A DNA stretch of 64,000 nt from Porodaedalea pini (lineage: Eukaryota; Basidiomycota; Agaricomycetes; Hymenochaetales; Hymenochaetaceae), in contig NBAY01000022.1 in NCBI GenBank assembly GCA_002794775.1, positions 310,001 to 374,000 on the forward strand, given 5' to 3'. Position numbers and translations under genes: made by a program. The notes under the pieces were generated by a model that saw nothing but the letters and a program-made list of their open reading frames with translations, had not been told where the DNA came from and ran no database searches. Below are positions 45,913 through 58,763 of this stretch, one piece after another. Each line of letters opens with the position of its first letter. Position 1 is the stretch's first letter.

Positions 45913-48900
45913 ATGTCCGCAAAGCGTACGTCGTCGCCACCTTCGTCTTCATCGCTGTCGTAGACAAGTGCACTGACAATGCGCATATATGCGCCTCTCC
46001 ACAGCGATCCGGGAGTTTGACGCGAAGCTTGTGCTCGCCTACTGGCTCTCCCGCTCTCCCTCACTCTCTGGTGGAAAGCCCGAGTCAGATCTCGCGACCC
46101 CGTTTGTCTATCCAGCACCAAACGTCGCGCAGATCGCGTGGGACGAGGCGACGAACACGATCACCTCGGACAGCCAGGTCCCGCAATGGGTGCACTCGAG
46201 CAAGCTCGTAGCGAAGCCCGACCAGCTCATTAAGCGCCGCGGCAAGGCGGGTCTGCTTGCTCTCAACAAAACCTGGCCTGAAGCGAAGCAGTGGATTGAA
46301 GAACGTGCGGGCAAGCCTGTCCAGGTGAGAACGCGTGCTTGATTTCAATGCGATGTACTGTCCAGGGCTTTTTTCTTTGCATCTTCTCTGTCTTTCCTTT
46401 ATGCGTTATCGTGCATCGCTCCATTGGGAAGGCCTCTTCTGTCATTTGAGATTGCACTCTATGCAGAAATAATATTGGCTGGGGAATGGAAGGCAGGCAA
46501 ACGCGTGTTTCGCGTCCAGACCGCCTTCCCCGCAAGACAAAAACGTTCACGTGACCTCATCTGAGCGTACGCTGACCCAAATTACTTCCTTCAGGTTGAA
46601 AAAACGACGGGTGTACTCACCAACTTCATCGTCGAGCCTTTCCTCCCTCATCCCTCCCACACGGAGTTTTACATTTGCATCACCTCCGCACGTGAGGGCG
46701 ATACTATCCTTTTCACGCACGAAGGCGGCGTAGACATTGGTGATGTCGACGCTAAGGCCCTCAAGCTTGACATTCCCGTCAACGTGTCTTTCCCCGCGCG
46801 TGCGGCCGTCGCATCTTCCCTCCTCACTCACGTCACCGACGCTAAAAAGCGTGAGACCCTCATTGACTTCATCACGCGCATCTACGCCGTTTACGTCGAC
46901 CTTCACTTCGCCTACCTCGAAATCAATCCGCTCATTGTGCTTGATGGCGAGAAAGGCAAGGAGCCGACTGTGCACTTCCTTGATATGGCGGCGAAGCTCG
47001 ACCAGACAGCCGAGAGCATTTGCGGCCCTAAATGGGCCATTGCGCGTGACGTGAGCGTCTCTGCGCACTCTCAGAGCTCGACGAAAGTTATCGGTGCTGA
47101 CCGCGGTCCGCCGATGGTCTGGCCTGCACCCTTCGGAAGACAACTCACGAAGGAGGAGGCATACATCCAGAAACTTGACGGCTCGACGGGTGCTTCTCTT
47201 AAGCTGACGGTTCTGAACCCTGAGGGCCGTGTCTGGACGATGGTTGCTGGTAAGTTGCGATCGTATGAGATGGAGAAACATGTTTAACAATCCCCTCTAG
47301 GTGGTGGTGCGTCTGTTGTCTACTCTGATGCCATTGCCGCACATGGATTCGCGCACGAGCTCGCCAACTACGGCGAGTACTCCGGTGCACCCACCGAGGG
47401 TCAGACGTACGAGTACGCCAAAACCATTATCGACCTTATCACCCGCGGAACCCCTAAACCCGACGGCAAGATCCTCATTATCGGCGGTGGTATCGCCAAC
47501 TTCACGAACGTCGCTGCGACCTTCAAGGGCATCATCCGCGCTCTAAAAGAGTACAAGGCCGGTCTCATCGCACACAATGTCAAGATATTCGTCCGCCGTG
47601 GTGGACCTAACTATCAGGAAGGCCTCAAGGCGATGCGTCTTCTCGGCGAATCACTCGGTGTGCCAATCAAGGTCTATGGCCCGGACACGCACATAACCGC
47701 GATTGTCCCCATCGCCCTTGGCGTCAAGTCGACGCGCAAGTCTGGTGGGAGCTCCGCCCGCTCTATCCCTCCCTCTGCGCCCGCTTCGCCGCCGCCAGGC
47801 AAGGTCGTCGGAGGTGCCCCTTCAGACGAGGCGTCGGTCGGTGCAATCCACGCGTCTGGCGAGCGCACGCAGCCGGGTGACCAAATCGTGCACTTCGCTG
47901 ACGGAAAGAGGGGCTCAGCCCGTCCATGGTTCAAGCCTTTTGATGCGGAGACGCGCAGTCTCGTGTACGGCCTCCAGCCACGTGCCATCCAGGGCATGCT
48001 CGACTTCGACTACTCGTGCGGACGCGGCACGCCGTCTGTTGCGGCGATGATTTATCCCTTCGGCGGACATCACATCCAGAAGTTCTATTGGGGCACGAAG
48101 GAGACGCTTCTGCCAGTCTACACAAGCGTTGAAGAGGCGGTGAATAAGCACCCGGATGCGGACGTTGTCGTGAACTTTGCGTCCAGCCGAAGTGTGTACA
48201 GCAGTACGCTCGACATCATGCGCTTCGCGAGCCAGATCAAAACGATTGCGATCATCGCAGAGGGTGTTCCAGAAAGGCACGCGCGAGAGATCCTGCACCT
48301 CGCGAAGGACAAGGACGTTCTCATCATCGGCCCCGCTACCGTTGGCGGTATCAAAGCTGGGTGCTTCAAGATTGGCAACTCGGGAGGGTACGTCGTCCGT
48401 GATTTGGGGTACAAATTGGTGTTGACTATGTTTATCCAGTATGATGGACAATATCATAGCATCGAAGCTGTACCGCGCCGGTTCCGTTGGTTACGTTTCC
48501 AAGTCGGGAGGCATGTCGAACGAGCTCAACAACATTCTATCGCTTGTTACGAACGGTACTTACGAGGGCATCGCTATCGGCGGTGACCGTTACCCTGGCT
48601 CGACATTCATCGACCATCTTCTGCGCTATGAGGCCGATCCCGATTGCAAGATGCTTGTTCTGCTCGGTGAGGTTGGTGGTATCGAAGAATACCGAGTGAT
48701 CGATGCTGTGAAGTCGGGCAAGATCCGCAAGCCCATTGTTGCGTGGGCGATTGGAACGTGCGCAAAGATGTTTACTACAGAGGTGCAATTTGGGCACGCC
48801 GGCTCGATGGCGAACTCGCAGATGGAGACAGCAGATGCAAAGAATGTGGCGATGAAGGCGGCTGGCATCATCGTACCGGAGACGTTCGAGGACCTTCCAG

Positions 48901-50010
48901 ATGTGCTACGTGAGGCATACGATGCGCTTGTCGCCGCGGGCACTATTCAACCGAAGGAGGAGCGTGAACCACCTGTGATTCCGATGGACTACAAGTGGGC
49001 GCAAGAGCTCGGACTCATCCGCAAACCTGCCGCGTTCATCTCAACGATCTCAGACGAGCGTGGACAAGAGCTGCTATACGCTGGCATGCGCATCTCCGAC
49101 GTGTTCAAGGAGGAGATTGGTCTCGGCGGTGTCGTGAGCTTGCTCTGGTTCAAGCGCCGTCTACCGCCTTGGGCCGCGAAGTTTATTGAGATGGTGCTCA
49201 TGTTGACTGCTGACCACGGTCCCGCCGTGTCAGGGTACGCACTGATTGCCTCTTGTTTATGAAGAGTGGCTTATATTTTTTTATTTTCAGCGCCATGAAC
49301 ACGATTGTCGCGACTCGTGCGGGCAAGGATCTCATTTCCTCGCTGGCATCTGGTCTGCTCACCATCGGTTCTCGTTTTGGTGGTGCGCTCGACGAGGCTG
49401 CTTCTATGTTCTCCAACGCGCGTGACACTGGTCTCACCCCACGTGAGTTCGTCGACGAGTCGCGCAAGGCAAACAAACTTAGTACGTTATTTATTGTTCG
49501 AAGGTAGTTTTCGATATTGACTTCCGTATTACAGTCAGTGGCATCGGCCACAAGATCAAGAGTGTCAACAACCCTGATCTGCGCGTCGAGATTGTGAAGG
49601 AATACGTGCTTAAGAACTTCCCGAGTCACTCATTGCTCGACTACGCGCTCGCTGTCGAGAAGGTTACGACGTCGAAGAAGGACACACTCATTCTCAATGT
49701 CGACGGATGCATTGCCGTATGCTTCGTTGACCTGCTCCGCGACAGCGGTGCGTTCACTCCGGAGGAGGCGGATGAGTACATCAAGGTGCGTTTCATTGCA
49801 TTGCGATCTTAGTCGATTTTTAACGCTAGACTCTCAATCTAGATCGGTACTCTAAACGGCCTCTTTGTCCTCGGACGCAGCATCGGCTTCATCGGCCACC
49901 ACCTCGACCAGAAGCGCCTGCGTGCACCGCTGTATCGTCACCCCGCCGACGACATTTTCATCAATATGGCCGACGTTGCACAGCCTCGAGTCTCCGTCAA
50001 GCTGACATAA
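45913..50010 (+). CDS. ACL1: ATP-citrate lyase, single-chain full-length form
   Basis: Eight exons, 45913-45925, 46005-46324, 46595-47249, 47301-48387, 48440-49234, 49291-49481, 49535-49785 and 49843-50010, join without error to 1159 residues. The cytosolic enzyme makes acetyl-CoA and oxaloacetate from citrate, CoA and ATP. The N-terminal half is the ATP-grasp/CoA-ligase part ([50 protein letters not shown]). A Ser/Pro/Gly linker (about residues 555-600) follows, then the synthetase alpha-like part with the phospho-histidine segment VQFGHAGS. The citrate-synthase-like C-terminus has [29 protein letters not shown] and [10 protein letters not shown]. Basidiomycetes have one fused gene rather than the two subunits of ascomycetes, consistent here. 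The first coding exon is only 13 nt. Confidence 0.97.
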
Positions 50011-50912
50011 GAGTACCGAAGCCCCCTTGTCTTTTCCGTCCTGTGCATGTGCTTGTCTATGTTTTTCTACTGCGTGTCGACTCGGCTGACCAAAAAGGAC
50101 TACCACCTCAAATTATAATGATCATCTTTGTTTACGGTTTGTGCTTCTGCGTTAGCTGTATAGTTACTCTTTAGTTGCCTCTAGAAGTTCAGACATTCAA
50201 TTTAACTTTGATCGCGCTGTCTGTTGAATACGAGTCGTCAGTGAGCAACTCTGAACATTTCCTCAGACAAAATGGGTGAGCTGTACACCTTGCATACCAA
50301 GTCATGATATCGCTTATACACATCTGCGGGACTTCACAATATTAATACTGGCACAGTTTCTCGAAAGCTTCGCTATCAATCAGTACAGGTGAGAATTTTA
50401 ATAATAAGTTTCTATTGACACTTATTATCTTCTACCGACTCAACCTCTAGAATCTGTAGTCGCTTTACTTGGCTTTGCCATTTCTAATGGGGCTCCACGC
50501 TCATCTATCTCACACTGCTACCAGCCAACCGAAAGAAACACAACGAACCTGTCGTACACAAAATGAACGAACCTCTAGGTTTGCTGACTGGGAACGTGTC
50601 ATGTATACATACATGTACAAGTATAGCATCTCTCAGCGTGACCACAAGTAGAGCACAGAAGGCTTCCTCATTTGTGCGAAGGTATGCCAGATACATATCC
50701 ACCTGCTCAGCTGCACAGCGGGTGGTCCGATTTTCGACGGTGAGAATTTTCAATGTGGGTGACGGGAAAGTAAAGGCAAGTATAGACAGGGAGAGCGATA
50801 CTCCACTTTTTCGTCGGTTAAAATACGGATAACTCGTAATCCATTCTTCCGTTTCTGAACCACAGCTAGACTACAAAGAGAGGGGGGGGGGTAGGCTGTT
50901 TTATTTATACTC
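50011..50912. other. Intergenic region downstream of ATP-citrate lyase
   Basis: 3' UTR sequence is followed by unremarkable DNA. A G10 run lies at 50882-50891, just before the duplicated region. No gene is supported. Confidence 0.45.
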
Positions 50913-51402
50913 TTGAAAGCATTCGACCTCGGGCTGCAGAGAGTGGCGCAGGGTGCCACCGGCGACGCGTGTTATTCATAATTATTCATTGCGACCATTC
51001 GGCATTGATATATCAGACTTGCAGTAGAGAAGCATTGATGGTGATGCCTTAGGAGGATGTTTGCACTTTGGTTCAAAGTTTGAATAGATTTCAACTTGTT
51101 CAAGTTGCGTCCGAATGCACGTTTGGAACATGTGGCACGTGATCTGTACCTTAAAGCCTCGGAAGATGCACATGTATAACTTTTTCCTCTGGTCTCATTA
51201 ATATTCTCGTGCTTTGTCATATCTCCGCTTCAAGGAATATCAGCGTTTCAGAGTGAATGCTGGTAGGCTACTCCATCTAGTCTTTGTCTTGGACTCTTAC
51301 TGCAATCTGCCATCAAGGGAATACTTAAGAGGCATATTTATTCTATATCTTTATTGATCGAAAGATGACTCAAGTCGTACTTGATTTTCTTTCCTAAAGG
51401 TA

Positions 51403-51518
<116 letters not shown>

Positions 51519-51553
51519 ACAAACGTATCTCCGTACACCAAAGTCTACCATCT

Positions 51554-51554
<1 letters not shown>

Positions 51555-51630
<76 letters not shown>
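51555..51630. repeat. Poly-T tract, 76 nt, flanked by an 8-bp direct repeat
   Basis: An uninterrupted run of 76 T has ACCATCTG on both sides (51547-51554 and 51631-51638). The flanking repeat looks like a target-site duplication. Confidence 0.85.
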
Positions 51631-51633
<3 letters not shown>

Positions 51634-52513
51634 ATCTGGCGCACAACTTACTGGAACCCACAGCTGTCCCTACTTTATAGTCAGAAATAAACCGGTGAGG
51701 TTGTATCTCGCATCGTTTGATATAAATGACTGCATGGCCTGAGTTACACCTTCAACCTCTACAGGATGGCAATTCAATGTCGCCGATCAACTGGAACTCG
51801 ATGTATCAGTTCGTGCAAGACCAAACAGATGACCACTGCTTTCATTGTCATCGTCTTATCCATCGACCCGAAGATCTCTCCCTTTGTCAATTCTCCTGGT
51901 AACTGTCAACAGAGTCTCCACCGCACGATTTTCAGTCAGATTTGATCCTTAGCAGAGAGCACAGCTCAATGTGTTTCGAAATACAAGGCTGCTCGACACT
52001 ACACGTGCTGCAATGCAGTGTGTGGCAGGACAGATCTGATTCGGTCCCACCTTCGACTCAGAGAATGTACATGTATTAATACACAAAATCAGCGCCCAGG
52101 TGTGCTGAATATGGTTGCCAAAGGTTGCCATCGGAATGCGCGCCGCTCTTTATCTGACGTCGAGCTCGGTCTCCGGCGCTCTTACCACTCCTGAGCTCCG
52201 AGGAAATATCAGGCGCACCGGTTTTCTATGATTTGTGGCAAGGTGAGTCGTATATTCTATGTTGGAGTCAAGCTTGCTGCGCCTGCGCCTTTGCCTGCCG
52301 CCACAACAGGAATAGAGGAGCCCGATAGTTGGCAATTCATGTCGGCTGGATGTGAAATTACGTGTTGCCTATCGCCAAGGAGCAGGTAGAAACTGGACGC
52401 TGGTTCGTGGCGGAAGGCCGCTGGTAATCTAAGACCAATGCCAAGAGCGTGAAATATGAGAACGGTGGCACCTGTTCTAGCACCGGGCGGAAGGAATGTC
52501 GGCGATACCTCCG

Positions 52514-53850
52514 TCAAGGTCGCGGTGCCTGGCTCTTAGTCGCAGAAGTCTTAGAATATCCCTTGGCCTCGAGATCCCTTCGAGCCTCCGGACGTTTTAT
52601 GCGCTCATGCTCCTCAACTGCTTCATAAGCCATCGACTGCACTTGCTCCCCCTGCTTGCCCTTTGCATTTGTCTTTGATCCTTTCTTCTCCCTTTTCTCC
52701 GATCCATTTCCTTTGAGCACTTCATGCAACTCCTTGCTTAGTGTCGGAGTATTGCTTTTGAAATAGTCTGCTTCACCCGTAAACGGTACACCTAATCAAT
52801 TCAACTTGTGCTTCAACTCCGATACAAGCCGGCCCTTCAGATCATGCTCTCTACGAGATACTTTCTCGCCTCGCTTCTCAAGCTCATCTAGTTTTGCCCG
52901 ATATTTAACCCAGTGGTTGGCTTGCTCAACTAATTTTTTTGTCCACCCACAGGAATCCTGTATCCTTCTTTGAACTCGAGCAAATCGATTATCTTTCTCG
53001 CTGCGTTATCTACTGATGACCCCGATTCCGTGCCTAGGAGGAACTCATGAGACTATCCTCTATTGAATTCTGGACTAATACTACAGAAAGAGAAGGTGGA
53101 TCAACCTAGCAAATTGGAAACAAAATGGTAGCATATCTACTATCCATGCTCACCTGAAACCTTATATCTGTGTGTGGACTCCTTTCCTTGACCAGGTGTC
53201 CAGTACTCATATGTATCGACAGCCCCAACAACGAATCCTTTTCCCCTATACCCTTCTTCATTGAGATCTGTGGGAAACATTCTGTTGGCTCCTTCTTCAC
53301 TTTTTTTTTTAATGAGAAAAAGGCTTGTATTTTTCAAGCTACTCCTTGGCTTCATATTCGAGATTCTGCAGGCGTTGTAACAGTTTTCCTGCAGACTTTT
53401 CCGTGGTAAAATCGTCTTCAGTCTGCAACCAACGAACCGCCTTTAATGATGCAGATGCCTTCGTGGATAACTGTAGATGAGAGCGATAAGTGTGAGAGAC
53501 AGAAAGCAGGTAGAAATGCAGAAGAGGATAAATAACTTGCCTTGAGCCTTATATTCATTACCTTCACTAGCCACTATTCCTGATATTCCAACTTCAGGTA
53601 TAGGCGGTTCACCCCCGTGGCTAAATCCTACAGAGTTACTAGTAACTTTATAAAAATGTCTGTAGGTAAGTATAAGTTAAGAATGCTTGAACATCTGGAG
53701 TGTGACATGAGACATACACCTCTGTAGCTCGTAGCAATTTACGCCAGGTTTGTCTGCTCTGTGTTGCATTGCTTGTACGGAGATTGCATCTGGCATCGTA
53801 CGTGTCGATCCTCCATGAGATGCTGCTCGTGAGGAGGATACTTTTGACAT
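52514..53850 (-). pseudogene. Degenerate multi-exon gene between the duplicates, unknown family
   Basis: The minus strand shows coding-like blocks with plausible introns: MSKVSSSRAASHGGSTRTMP at the start (53850), GFSHGGEPPIPEVGISGIVA, ASASLKAVRWLQTEDDFTTE, YRGKGFVVGAVDTYEYWTPG, NAARKIIDLLEFKEGYRIP, KYRAKLDELEKRG, EADYFKSNTPTLSKELHEV and a Lys/Ala-rich end. It is damaged: an in-frame TAG after LQNLEYEAKE (near 53345), a TGA after ELKHKLN (near 52795) and a frame change at an A7 run near 52935. One intron would use a GC donor. It belongs to the same family as the fragment at 43841-44296. Protein family and origin (host or mobile) are not recognised. Confidence 0.55.
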
Positions 53851-54307
53851 GGTGCGTGTTGATTTAAATAGGTAATTAGCCAGAGATTTAGCTGGGGCAC
53901 GTCATATATGCTTAACCATCAACTATATTCACGGCGGATAACGGATGCATATGAATGACCTTTCCTGATGTTCATGTCGACGAGTTTCTCTTCGAAGTGC
54001 AAAGTTATCATCTGTTCGTATAGTCGAGAAGGTTAGGTCGTGTTTCGGTTCATTCAAGCATACTCAGTGCAAAAACTGCGTGCAAAAGTCTTTTACCAGA
54101 CATGAGTCCCTTTCAATAGAAGCTCTGGAAGGTGATGATTACTCGTAAGGAGCATAAGAAAGAGTATTCCTTTGTAGGCTTTCTCACACAAGGAGAAGGT
54201 CAGAGTTTCAGACCAAAAGGCAGAGGACCATATGCAAGGGTTATAAAGACAGAGGATGACACCCGAAATGACCGATAATACATCAGTGTGCTGTCTTGTT
54301 TGCGCTT

Positions 54308-55718
54308 TTGAAAGCCTTCGGCCTCAGGCTGCAGAGCGTGGCGCAGGGTGCCACCGCCGAGCGGCGACGCGTGATATCCATGATACTTCATTGCGAGCAT
54401 TCGGCATGCATTAGGCATTGATAGATTGCAGACTTGCAATAAAGAAACACTGTTGGTGTTTCTTTATGAGGCTATTTGCGGTTTGAATGGAGGTTTGCTT
54501 GCTGTGTCTGTTTCGAATGGTCAATGTTTCAGTTGTCGCCGTTGATCGCGAAAGAAAACCGAGTCACGTGATCTGAACTTGAAGCTTGGACTTCCCGAAG
54601 ATGCGCAGTTCTGTCAACATCGATGACCTCACTCTCATGCTTGGATATATCTCCGTTGTAATGAACATCAACCTTTTCATGACGAGCGCTGCCAATTTAC
54701 CCCGTTCAGTTTCTGTCTTATTCTGACATCCGGTTAACTACGGCACTAAGAGGCATACATACTATATCCATGCTTTTTTAGATCGAAGGTTGACTCAGGT
54801 CTTAATCATTTCCTTTCGAAAAGGGACATAGCTTTGTACATCTAGGTCTGCTGGTACTCACAATGGTCCTTGCTTTACAACCATAAATAAATCCGACTCG
54901 GTAGGGCTGTATCTCACAACGTTTGGTGTACATGACTGAATGACTTGAGTTATATTTTCAACCCACACAGACTGGCAATTCGATGTCGCGATCAACTGGA
55001 ACTCGATGTATCAGTTCGTGCAAGACCAAACAGATGACCACTGCTTTCATTGTCATCGTCTTATCCATCGACCCGAAGATCTCTCCCTTTGTCAATTCTC
55101 CTGGTAACTGTCAACAGAGTCTCCACCGCACGATTTTCAGTCAGATTTGATCCTTAGCAGAGAGCACAGCTCAATGTGTTTCGAAATACAAGGCTGCTCG
55201 ACACTACACGTGCTGCAATGCAGTGTGTGGCAGGACAGATCTGATTCGGTCCCACCTTCGACTCAGAGAATGTACATGTATTAATACACAAAATCAGCGC
55301 CCAGGTGTGCTGAATGTGGTTGCCAAAGGTCGCCATCGGAATGTGCGGGACTCGGCCTCCGGCGCTCTTACTACTCCTGGGCTCCGAGGAAATATCAGGC
55401 GCACCGGTTTTCTATGATTTGTGGCAAGGTGAGTCGTATATTCTCTGTTGGAGTCAAGCTTACTGCGTCTGCTCCTTTGCCTGCCGCCACAACAGGAATA
55501 GAGGAGCCCGATAGTTGGCAATTCATGTCGGCTGGATGTGAAATTGCGTGTTGCCTATCGCCAAGGAGTAGGTCGAAACTGGACGCCGGTTCATGACGGA
55601 AGCGCCACTGGCTTTCCAAAGTCGAAGCCGAGTGCGGGTTGTACTTGAGCGGTGGGCACCTGCTCTAACGCCGGGCGGAAGTAATGTCGTCGATACCTCC
55701 GTCGAGGCCACGGCGGCT
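54308..55718. repeat. Direct duplication, right copy
   Basis: This is the counterpart of 50913-52528. It lacks the poly-T block. No convincing long frame crosses it in either copy. The identical 60-codon minus-strand frames (51949-52131 and 55154-55336) reflect the near-identical core, not proven coding. Confidence 0.8.
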
Positions 55719-58700
55719 ACCGGGAAAAAACTCCGGTATGCACCGCTATGATGGTCAAGCAGATGAACGGCTTTGCGGAAGCAAACTAAGCCAACTATCG
55801 AACGGTGCCCCACAACGAATCTTACTCCGAATTGACGATGACCGAGCCCGATCACGATCTCGGACGTAGAGGCGGTTTGTCCGCCGACAGTGGCTCATGT
55901 CGGGAGCTAGCGCTCGGTACTGAGAGCCTCTTCTCCCGCGCGCTTCCCATACTTGAATCCAAACTTGTTGTATGACGGCAGCCAAGGCCTGTATGGAAGG
56001 AACCGGCTCCAAATATCAGTCAACTTATTCGATTCCGAGGTGCAAGCAGCCACACATCAGAGCATGTCGCTCCATTAATTATGGTATGCCAAAGGAGCCA
56101 AGACGCCTTTAGCTCTATCCTAGGTGAGAATTTCGGCTCAAGATGAAAAGTTTCATCTGCATGCGTTTGTTCACACTCAGTGCGATACTTTGCTCTTGTG
56201 ATCATACGCTATTCCCTCCTTGAATGTGTTTTACTGACAGTATCAATAATGCAGGTGTCCGATGTTGTTTACAACTTGAGCACGCATCATTCCAAACTCT
56301 GGAACTCCAATACCGGCGTGCTCTTCTCAGACGCGGATGAAGGTTCATGCCATGTGGGGGGACAAGAGCTGAAACAGGCGTTCATAAGGAACACCGCCGC
56401 TGATATCACTGCTGGCCTTTCCGGCTGATCGTCGACCTTGCCACGGTCCATCAGTCAGGAAGCGAAAGGCAGAAGCGGCACCCCATTTCGGATTTAGTTC
56501 AGCACTGCCAGGCAAGATATTTCAAATCTGATCCAGGACCCACGGCAGGGCATGAAATCATCGTTGTGAGAAGTCTCCAGGCTTCTCGGACCTCCGCTTC
56601 AATTTTTTGAGTGGGAGGGAACAAGGGACTCGGAAGTTACTTCGCTAAAAGAAAGTTTGACTGACGGATGGAAGCGCTATTTGGACTTGAGCGCTCTGAT
56701 ATTGACGCCTCTGGGCGGTTTCTATATGCTGTGCAAGCACAGTTAATGCAAAAAGAATTTATTTTCACTGCCTTCCCATTGGAGAACAACTTCGCTCCGG
56801 GCGTACGTCGTAACAGGGGGCTGTAAGGCGACGATCTGACTTGTGTTCCTTTTGACTTGATATTGACAGTATAATGCTTTTAGGTGGATAAGCATACATT
56901 TGTGGTGATTGATTTCGATTGCGCAGTCCCCTTCGCTGCCTTGATACAGTCTGATATCAAATTTTCTGGGAGATGCAACGCAGCGGGACGGCACCCGCGC
57001 CAGAATTATATGCCGACCTGTGCTGTGTGCTTTACATCTCGTCATTTTGTTTTGTTTTCCGCTAGTCGCTGTCTTCCCCGAACATCGCACGCCGTACGGG
57101 CTTCCCGGTGAAAAATTATGTTTGCTGCCGAGTACGATTTGTGGCAAGGTTGATCAAGGGACGAGGTTCAATGTGGAAGAGGCCGTTGATCCTGAGCTTA
57201 AGTTGACTGTGTGGTACATTGCTAGATCAGTCTTGAAGCATGAATCTGCATTGGGAGGCGGTCTTTGAGCGAGGAACGCACCCCCTAGATTCACGAGAAA
57301 GATTGACTGCCCCTTGAATTGAACGAGTATTTGCCTCTCTTTCCGAAGAGTGGATTGATTTTGGAGGATTGATCATTGTGTTTCAAGTTGCGAGATCGGC
57401 GGATGTGGCTGCCTCGCTGTGATGATCTGTAGAAAAAAGTGAAACGCCTCCGCTCTTTTTCATTTCCATTCTTCAGAGATAGAAAAGAGATGAAAATGAT
57501 ACTTTCCATTTCGAATCGCCACTTCGAGTAGATGTATGCTCCCAAAAAGGAAAATCCCGACTGTTGAGTTTGAAGTGGGATCGTCCATCGTCCGGAGCGC
57601 TGCAGCCTCTCACTTGGTCAGATCCTCGCAACTTGTTGCTGCACTTCATGGAAAACCTTGTTCTCCAGACGAGAAGATATATCCGTGGACGACAAAGGGC
57701 CATCGGCGCTTTTATAATCTAGACGCCTTCATACGCAAGTGCATCACTGCATCTGTTTACGTGGCATTTTTGCTGTGATCCGAACCTCGATTTTCTCTGA
57801 CCGTCTCCACCTCTGCACTGGCACCTCTGATGCGCATGGTCTGTCTGCGATTGCGTGCGATTTGGCGTCTACAATCTGAGGCAGACGCGTTTTTGGAGGA
57901 AACTCGTAGCTTTGTTCAAAACAGCCTGTGCACAAGCGGCTTCAAGTTTAGCATTCAAGGGCGCCGGGTTATTCATTGCGTTAAGAGATGCGATCAAGAG
58001 CAGTTAGCATCGCTGATGATGGCTGTCGCCGGGTGAGTGACTCTAGGCTACGTATATTCAGGCGAGTGACAAAAGACCCTGCGATCGTTTTCTGTGGCAC
58101 TGTCATCCACGGCTTTCATGTCTGGAGTACTTGTAACCTCTCCTTAGAAGCAGATCGCGTCTCTTCACGACCCTCACTTGATCATCGCGTTTCTTTCTTT
58201 CTATCGCCTGCACCACCGTTACAGTGGTGCCATCTTGTCATCGCCAGGCAGCCGTTGAGCTTCCTACCCACCCGTAGAAGCCGAGCGGTCAGAGGACAGA
58301 TGATTTGCGGTGGTCCAAATTTGCCTCTCAGATAGTTCATACGACGTGCATCGCCTTCGTTCCCGCCAACAGCTCTGTCGTCACGACTGGCTCACGACTC
58401 CCTGTACATTGTACTCCTGCGTTGCGCTGCACTGCTTTGACTCGATCACTCCAGCCTCCGTTCAAAAGGACGCGATTAGTTCGCTTCGTTGGTTTCTCAG
58501 AAGCTATCGAGACCAGCACGCGCCAGCCAGGGTCGCGCGCCTGTCGTTCGACTTCCGTCATTAACTATCACTCACTTGCATTCGCATCCGCACGTTGTCT
58601 ACAGGCATACTACATAATAACCTACATCCGCTCTAGTACCCACGACTCGTCAAGCCCACAATTTAAACGACACCTAATCTTCGAAGAGCTCAAGAACTTA

Positions 58701-58763
58701 TAGCGCCCTTTCGCACCCGTATCCTCAGTAATTTCAAATAATCCCTCATCCGTCCCGAACCAA
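55719..58763. other. Region without supportable genes
   Basis: Short frames on both strands (for example 56743-57147 minus and 57536-57778 plus) lack motifs or splice partners. The sequence may include remnants of degenerate genes like that at 52514-53850. 58100-58760 is C/T-rich and is probably the leader and promoter of the next gene. Confidence 0.4.

Noticed and set aside
46547..47290. 247-codon minus-strand frame
   Set aside because: It is antisense to ATP-citrate lyase exon 3, which is unambiguous.
50271..50459. Tiny split frame (ATGG, then two short exons) giving MVSRKLRYQSVQNL
   Set aside because: The splice sites look good, but a 14-residue product with no homology is not supportable. 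It may be a 5' remnant of a gene lost at the duplication.
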